Source: Clavibacter sp. (GTDB lineage Bacteria > Actinomycetota > Actinomycetes > Nanopelagicales > Nanopelagicaceae). Taken from it: DNA of 64,000 nt. Each line of letters begins with the position of its first letter. The first letter of the stretch is position 1. The notes under the pieces are model-generated. The model did not search any database, was not told the origin of the DNA, and worked only from the letters and a program-made list of their open reading frames with translations. Location of the stretch: the NCBI GenBank assembly GCA_003569145.1, contig BGOH01000003.1, forward strand, positions 1-64,000. Reading direction: 5' to 3'. The translations under genes and the position numbers were made by a program. This document shows positions 57,313-64,000 of the stretch, in pieces.

Positions 57313-59248
57313 TTAAGCTTTAGCCAGATAGTTGCAAGAGGAGCTAGGCGAATAACTGCCGAATAATCAAAACCTCTGTGTTGAATCTGGTCAACTTTTA
57401 TCTGATTATTTATTACGCCAGATCCACCATATTTAACATCATCTGTGTTTAGCGCCTCTATCCAATTTCCTGATTTAGGAATCGGAAGGTGATATTGCTC
57501 GTGGGGAACTGGGGAGAAATTTGTAATTGAGATTATTTGAGATCCATCATCAGCCAAGCGCTGATATGCCAGAGTATTTCCTGCTCCATCATCTCCAACT
57601 AACCAGGTAAAACCATCGCTTGAACTATCTCTCTGCCAGAGAGCTGGGATTTCTTTATAGAGAGCATTTAGATCTTTGACTAAATCTTGAACTCCCTTAT
57701 GTTCGCCATATTGAGTCAAATGCCAATCAAGTGATTTGTCATGGCTCCACTCATCATTTTGGGCAAATTCAGAGCCCATAAAAAGTAATTTCTTTCCAGG
57801 GTGAGACCACATATAGCCATAGAGCGCGCGAAGTGTTGCAACTTTCTGCCAGCGATCTCCAGGGAATTTATTTACTAGGGCTGCTTTACCATGAACAACT
57901 TCGTCATGAGAAAGTGGAAGTAAGAAGTTTTCGCTAAAGGCATAGAGAATTGAAAAGGTAATCTCATTATGGTGATAGAGGCGATGAATTGGGTCATGAG
58001 AGAGATATTGCAAGCTGTCATGCATCCATCCCATATTCCACTTAAACCCAAAACCTAAACCGTTCTCAGAAGTTGGTTTAGTCACTCCAGCCCAGGCCGT
58101 TGATTCTTCAGCAATCATCATGATTCCTGGAAAGCGTTTATAGGCTGTTGCAGTTGCTTCTTGCAAAAACCTCACTGCTGCTAGATTCTCACGTCCCCCA
58201 AATTCATTAGCAATCCATTCTCCCTCTTTGCGTGAGTAATCCAGATAGAGCATCGATGCCACAGCATCGACTCGAAGCCCATCAATATGAAAGCTCTCGA
58301 GCCAATAAAGAGCGCTAGCTACTAGGAAATTGCGCACTTCGTTTCTTGAGTAATTAAAGATCAGCGTCCCCCAATCAGGGTGCTCACCTAAACGAGGATC
58401 TTCATGTTCATAGAGACAAGTGCCATCAAAGCGAGCTAGTGCCCATTCATCTTTCGGAAAATGGGCAGGAACCCAATCTAAAATGACTCCAATTCCAAGG
58501 CTGTGTAGGTGATCAATCAGATATCTAAAATCATCAGGGCTTCCAAAGCGCGAAGTTGGAGCAAAATATGAAGTTACTTGATAGCCCCAAGAAGGATCAT
58601 AGGGATATTCACTAACTGGCATAAATTCAACATGAGTGAATTTATATTCAATTAAGTATTGACCAAGCTCTTGAGCAAGTTGGCGATATGAAAGTCCAGC
58701 TCGCCATGAACCTAAATGAACTTCATAGATAGATACCGGACTCTTCCAGGGTTGAAATAAGCCACGGCTATCCATCCACTTACTATCACTCCATTGGTAA
58801 TTGCTCTCATTAACAATAGATGCAGTGTGTGGCGGTCGCTCGCTCTGCCTAGCTAACGGATCTGCGTGATCAACCCAGCGAGAATCCCTGCCTTGAATAG
58901 CAAATTTATATTTAAGTCCCGGGCCAACATCTTTGATGAAAACTTCCCATAACCCGTTAGAACCAAGAGGAATCATCGGATTAATCTCTTTATCCCAGAA
59001 ATTTGCATCACAAATCAAACTCACTCGTTTTGCATTAGGTGCCCAAAGGCTAAAAGCAGTTCCTATCAACTCACCATTTCATCTCTTTTAACATGAGCTC
59101 CCAGTACTTCCCAGAGTGATTCATGCCTTCCTTCGGTGATTAAATACATATCTAACTCACCAAGGGTGCTATGCGGATTTAAATATCCAGCAGGAGGTGA
59201 TTGAAAAGCGCTTCGCTTTGAAAATAAATTCTTAAACAAGCGGCGCAT
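57309..59248 (-). CDS. glgB: 1,4-alpha-glucan branching enzyme GlgB (frameshifted in this sequence)
   Basis: Introduces alpha-1,6 branches into glycogen-like glucan. Restoring one A in the AAA near 59078 joins the N-terminus ([20 protein letters not shown]) to [17 protein letters not shown]. The GH13 core then has [22 protein letters not shown], the nucleophile in [14 protein letters not shown], the acid Glu in MIAEESTAW and the HDE of [12 protein letters not shown]. About 645 residues. The first N-terminal beta domain of longer GlgBs is missing. It follows glgE and has TAGGCT 8 nt before its ATG. Neighbouring GlgE points to the maltose-1-phosphate route. Confidence 0.93.
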
Positions 59249-59263
59249 AGGGCTTAAGCCTAA

Positions 59264-61008
59264 TTACTTCTTGACGCGTGCGATATGGGCAACTCTTCCC
59301 ATAGGACGTGTGGGATCAAGGCGAATGAAAGTATCGCTACTCCAGCTGTATTTTGCTTGATCTAGAAGGTCGGTAACCTCAAATCCCTTATCTGAAAGGC
59401 CGAGCGCTGAAAGATTCCAATGGACCATGGTTTCAATGGCTTTGAATGGATCTAAATTAACAACCACCAGAATGAGATTATCGCCCTCTTTCTTTGAATA
59501 GGCGATTACTTGATCAGAGTCGCTCTGATGAAAAGTAATATTTCTTAGGCGCTGAAGGGCAACATTTTGATTCTTTATCTCATTTAACTTGGTGATAAAT
59601 GGCGCAGAGTTAGAGATTTCTTGGCTGCAGCCTGCCAGTCGCGTACTTTAATTTCATACTTCTCACTATCTCGATACTCCTCTTTACCCTCACCAATAGG
59701 GATGTGTTCATAGAGTTCATATCCGGCATACATTCCCCAAGATGGGCTAAGAGTTGAAGCTAGAACTGCTCGAAGCGCAAAGGCTGCAGGATTTCCGCTC
59801 TGCAAATGAAAGGGAAGAATATCTGGGGTATTAACCCAGAAATTTGGGCGAAAGAAAGCGCTGGTTTGATAGGCAACTTCCTTGGCATATTCCTCTAATT
59901 CAGACTTGGTAACTCGCCAGGTGAAATAGGTATAGGACTGCTGAAAACCAGCTTTCCCAAGGGCATGCATCATCGCAGGAGTTGTGAAAGCCTCTGCAAG
60001 AAAAACAACTTGAGGATATTTTTGATTTATCTTTGCAATAAAATCTGCCCAGAAATTAATTGGCTTAGTATGTGGATTATCAACTCTAAAGATATTGATT
60101 CCAAGTTCTATCCATAGCGTTACTACTCGATAGATTTCTGCAAAGAGCCCTGGATAATCATTATCAAAATTTAGGGGATAGATATCTTGATATTTCTTTG
60201 GAGGATTCTCGGCATAAGCAATTGAGCCATCAGCCCTCTTTGTAAACCACTCTGGATTTGTCTTCACCCACGGATGATCGGGGGAGCATTGCAGGGCTAA
60301 ATCAAGTGCAACTTCCACATTGTTTTTCTTGGCAACTTTAAGAAAGTATTTAAAGTCATCAAGGCTGCCAAGCTCAGGATTTATTGCATCATGGCCTCCT
60401 GATTCATTGCCAATAGCCCAAGGAACCCCTGGATCTAGTGGGCCTGCGGTAAGTGAATTATTTCTTCCCTTGCGATGGGAGTATCCAATTGGATGAATCG
60501 GCGGGAGATATAAAACATCAAAACCCATTTTGGCTACATCTTCAATTCGTTCTGCTGCGCTTCTAAAGTTTCCAGAACTTATTGAGCCATCACTATTTTT
60601 CTTAGCGCCCTCGCTTCGAGGAAAGAATTCATACCAATTGCCAATTAGAGCTCTCTCACGCTCGACTTTAATTGGATAACTCTCTGATTTTGTCATTAGA
60701 GTTTTAGCAAACTCTCCAGGATTTTCTGCACTTACCTCAATATAAAAACTCCAATTACCTAAAGCCTTTGGTCTTAGAAAGGCCTCAAATCTCTGGCTAT
60801 TTGGCCAAATCTCAACCATCTTTTCGCGCGAGGCAATCTTGCCACTTTCATCAACTAAAACAGCAAATGCATCAAAGCCTTCATGACCTTCTCTGATTAT
60901 GGTTGCAGAGATTGCAACTGCCTCATTAACTACAGCTTTGGCACCGATAAATTCTCCACCAAAGAAAGTTGCTGGAGAGATATCAATTATTCCAAAGCGA
61001 GAAATCAT
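59264..61008 (-). CDS. glgE: Maltose-1-phosphate maltosyltransferase GlgE (frameshifted in this sequence)
   Basis: Extends alpha-1,4-glucan using maltose-1-phosphate. The first ~470 residues show the family N-terminal beta domain, NWYEFFPRSEGAKK, LPPIHPIGYSHRKGRNN, the nucleophile Asp in GINIFRVDNPHTKP, and the Glu in VVFLAEAFT. One A missing near 59620 puts the C-terminal beta domain (LILVVVNLDPF; FIRLDPTRPMGRVAHI) into another frame. Restored length ~580, somewhat short for the family (~660). Its ATG overlaps the aceE stop (ATGA). Genes for making maltose-1-phosphate (treS, pep2) are not in this window. Confidence 0.92.
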
Positions 61009-63740
61009 CCAGAGCCTTCAGTATTTCCTGGATCTGCAGCAGTGACATTATTCAACTGATACTTTTCAATGGCTTTCTTTACAACTTTAGGAGAGATTTT
61101 GCCTTGATTAGCAAGTTGTGAAAGAGCTGCGACAACGATTGACTCGGCATCTACTTTAAAGTGGCGACGTAGTGCGCCTCTGGTATCAGATAGACCAAAG
61201 CCATCGGTTCCAAGGAGGCAAAGTTCTGCTCCACCCATGGCGCAATTTGATCTTGAACCGTTCTCATGTAATCACTAACTGCAAGAACGCTTCCTTTATA
61301 GTTTTTAAGTTTTGTTGTGAGGTAAGCGCTCTTTTTATCTAGAGGGTTTAGCAGGTTATGGCGATCAACTTCTAGGCCATCTCGCCTTAGCTCATTCCAA
61401 GAAGTGACGCTAAATACGTTAGCGCTAATCTTCCAATCACTAGCAAGCAGATTCTGCGCTTTAAGGGCCCAATTAAGAGCTACTCCTGAAGCCAACAGAT
61501 TAACTTGGCGCTTAGCTCTGCGCTGCTTTTTAGCCTTTGAATAGAGATAGATACCTTTTAATAACCTTCAACATCTAGATTCTCTGGCTCTGCTGGTTGA
61601 ACATAAGGCTCGTTGTAGACAGTGAGGTAGTAGAAAATATTCTCGCTATTTTCGCCATACATTCTCTTCAAACCATCTTTAACAATATGGCCTAGTTCAA
61701 AGGCAAATGCTGGATCATAGGCAACGACGGCTGGATTGGTTGAGGCTAGAAGTTGTGAGTGTCCATCTTCATGCTGCAAACCTTCGCCATTAAGAGTTGT
61801 TCTTCCAGCGGTTGCTCCCATAACAAAACCGCGGGCCATCTGATCTGCTGCTGCCCAGAATGCATCTCCAGTTCTCTGGAAACCAAACATGGAGTAGAAA
61901 ATATAAACGGGAATCATTGGTTCATCATGAGTTGAGTAGGAGGTACCAACAGCGGTAAATGAAGCAGTTGATCCAGCCTCATTAATACCTTCATGCAGAA
62001 TTACTCCAGAGGTAGATTCTTTATAAGAGAGCATCAACTCTCTATCTACTGCTAGATATTGCTGGCCATGTGGTGAGTAGATTTTCATTGTTGGAAAGAG
62101 TGAATCCATACCAAAAGTTCTAGCTTCATCAGGAATGATTGGAACAATTCGATGTCCAAGTCCCTCAACTTTTGCTAGATCTTTAAGTAGGCGAACAAAG
62201 GCCATTGTGGTGGCAATTTCTTGCGCTCCAGAGCCTCTTGTCATTACTGCAAAATCTGAATCTTGCGGCTGGGGAAGGGGTTTTGACTTTGATCGTCTTC
62301 TTGGGACTGAACCACCAAGTTCTGCTCTCTTCTCCATCATGTATTGGAATTCTGGAGATTCTTTTCCGGGATGGAAATATGGTGGAAGTTTTTCATCTAA
62401 TTTCTCATCATCTATTTCTAGATAGAGACGATCTCTTAGCGCTTTAGATCGTCAAGCTTTAGCTTCTTCATCTGATGGGTGGCATTTCGTCCTTCAAAAT
62501 GTGATCCCAGGGTCCAGCCCTTAATGGTTTTAGCAAGAATTACAGTGGGCTGGCCTTTATGGTTCATCGATGACTGATAAGCAGCGTAGAGCTTCTGATA
62601 ATCATGGCCGCCGCGTTTTAGATTCCAAATATCATCATCGCTCCAATTAGCCACCATCGCAGCTGTTCTTGGATCGCGATTAAAGAAATTCTCTCTCACA
62701 AAGGCGCCGCTTTCTGCCTTATAAGTTTGGAAATCTCCATCCGGCGTCTTATTCATAAGCTCAACCAGCGCGCCTTCTTTATCCATAGCAAAGAGTGGAT
62801 CCCACTCTCTTCCCCAAACTACTTTGATTACATTCCATCCAGCGCCAGTAAATAGGGCTTCAAGTTCTTGAATAATCTTTCCATTGCCACGCACCGGTCC
62901 ATCAAGTCTCTGTAGATTGCAATTAACAACAAAGGTTAAGTTATCTAGATTCTCTCTAGCAGCAAGAGTTAGCGCTGAAACGCTCTCTGGTTCATCCATC
63001 TCGCCATCGCCAAGAAATGCCCAGACATGTTGGTCCGAGGTATCTTTAATTCCGCGGTTAGCAAGATAGCGATTAAAACGGGCTTGATAAATTGAATTAA
63101 TCGGACCAAGTCCCATAGAGACAGTTGGAAATTCCCAGAACTCTGGCATAAGTCTTGGATGTGGATAGGAGGAGAGTCCGCCACCTGAGTGTGAGAGCTC
63201 TTGTCTAAATCCATCTAATTGGTGCTCGCTAAGTCGTCCTTCAAGAAATGCTCTGGCATACATTCCAGGTGATGCATGTCCTTGGAAAAATATCTGATCG
63301 CCGCCGCCCGGATGATCTTTTCCTTTAAAGAAGTGATTAAAACCAACTTCATATAACGCAGCAGATGATGCAAAGGTTGAAATGTGTCCACCAACGCCAA
63401 CTCCAGGGCGCTGGGCGCGATGGACCATGATCGCTGCATTCCATCTGATGTATGCCCGAATTCTTCGCTCTAGAAATTCATCACCAGGAAATTGCGGTTC
63501 ACTCTCAGGTGGAATGGTGTTCATGTAATCGGTAAGACGTAGATTTGGAAGTTGAATATTTGCCTCATGAGCACGCTTAATTAGTGAGAGCATTAGGTAG
63601 CGAGCCCGCGCTGGTCCGGCATGCTTAATTAAGGAATCAAGGCTCTGGTGCCACTCGGCGGTCTCATCGGGATTGGCATCGATTAGCTGATCCACATGGA
63701 GGTCTTGGAGATTATTCATATTCTCTGGGCCTGGGCTCAC
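61005..63740 (-). CDS. aceE: Pyruvate dehydrogenase E1 (homodimeric AceE; frameshifted in this sequence)
   Basis: Decarboxylates pyruvate for acetyl-CoA formation in the PDH complex. The N-terminal 430 residues hold [49 protein letters not shown] and the thiamine-diphosphate motif [12 protein letters not shown]...[24 protein letters not shown]. Three one-base losses (near 62443, 61562 and 61216) split the rest. Restored, it includes [45 protein letters not shown] and a C-terminal [14 protein letters not shown]. About 905 residues, normal. The divergent DUF3052 gene is its usual actinobacterial neighbour. Confidence 0.95.
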
Positions 63741-63891
63741 AGGGCTATCTTTGCCTTAAATGGCGCTTTGAGTGAAATCCAAGGAGTGTGAGTTTGCCCC
63801 TTTTACCAAGTTGCTTTCTAGCCCTTAAGAGTGTGGACTTAGCCCATAAGGCTCAACTTTTGAGCGAGCTAAGAATGTTAAGGAGAAGGCA

Positions 63892-64000
63892 TTGAGCACC
63901 CCGCCGGTGGGGCCAGGGCAACTGGCATCCCGAATGGGAATCCAGAGCGGTTTTCTCGTATTAGAGCGAGGCTTTGGAAGTGATTGCGATGAAGCAATTC
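63892..64000 (+). CDS. DUF3052 protein, N-terminal part (runs off the window)
   Basis: A TTG start with AAGGAG 7 nt upstream opens a frame (STPPVGPGQLASRMGIQSGF, then LVLERGFGSDCDEAI) that continues past the right edge. The LGIxxG...GxxxDxDE pattern fits DUF3052, a small conserved actinobacterial protein usually divergent from aceE. Function unknown. The 150-nt gap to aceE holds the divergent promoters; I could not assign clear hexamers there. Confidence 0.75.
   Translation, partial: MSTPPVGPGQLASRMGIQSGFLVLERGFGSDCDEAI

Overview
This looks like a chromosomal stretch from a streamlined, low-GC (by eye low-to-mid 40s % G+C) planktonic freshwater actinobacterium, most likely of the acI / Nanopelagicales type. 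The evidence is a typical actinobacterial gene order (uvrD2-whiB7; ftsE-ftsX-smpB-ssrA; DUF3039-clpS-DUF2017-murI-rph-rdgB; rho-rpmE-prfA-prmC-tsaC-like-glyA-wecA-atp operon-murA-cobalamin adenosyltransferase; aceE divergent from DUF3052), an actinorhodopsin, a xylose-type ABC importer, GlgE-type glucan synthesis, very short intergenic gaps, and no insertion sequence, prophage or CRISPR array that I can see. The genus assignment is inference.

Layout. 1-4.2 kb: end of an unidentified gene, an endonuclease/exonuclease/phosphatase-family protein, NudC, UvrD2 and the WhiB7 regulator with an attenuator-like leader; tRNA-His. 4.3-9.6 kb: release factor 2, FtsEX, a C-terminal processing protease, SmpB and tmRNA. 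9.6-13.7 kb (minus): small membrane protein, the three-subunit proton-translocating transhydrogenase, ornithine carbamoyltransferase. 13.7-18.3 kb: DUF3039, ClpS, DUF2017, actinorhodopsin (opposite strand), MurI, RNase PH, RdgB. 18.4-22.2 kb: cell-envelope-looking genes (histone-H1-like basic membrane protein, AT3-SGNH acyltransferase, coiled-coil protein), a relic that looks like the end of a glutamate dehydrogenase, and tRNA-Leu. 22.2-25.4 kb: xylose-type ABC importer. 25.6-32 kb: argS-lysA-hom-thrC-thrB, a tightly packed aspartate-family operon. 32-47.4 kb: rho through the full ATP synthase operon. 47.4-57.3 kb: MurA, adenosyltransferase, small unknowns, aldehyde dehydrogenase, hydrolase, AI-2E-type permease, DUF4032, a CnoX-like protein and an MFS transporter. 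57.3-64 kb (minus): glgB, glgE, aceE, then the divergent start of a DUF3052 gene.

Two global patterns stand out. First, eleven otherwise well-conserved genes, several of them normally essential (rho, ftsE, aceE, pntAA), are broken by about 20 single-base indels. Most of these are one-base losses in short homopolymers, and each gene reads normally once the base is restored. These are almost certainly sequencing or assembly errors, so I annotate those genes as whole CDSs. Second, many genes have a -10 box of the form TAnnnT ending 6-7 nt before the start codon and no Shine-Dalgarno sequence. This implies widespread leaderless transcripts, with a second class of genes (rhodopsin, atp genes, WhiB7, L31, protease) carrying clear AGGAG-type sites.

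Functionally the window combines light-driven and redox-driven proton circuits (rhodopsin, transhydrogenase, ATP synthase), amino-acid synthesis (Arg, Lys, Thr, Ser/Gly), translation termination and ribosome rescue, peptidoglycan precursors, and carbon storage linked to pyruvate oxidation. Specific oddities include an epsilon subunit of ATP synthase without its C-terminal helical domain, a TsaC/Sua5-family protein with three degraded active-site motifs, a MurA carrying Asp in place of the usual active-site Cys, and an Asn/Arg-rich insert in Rho.
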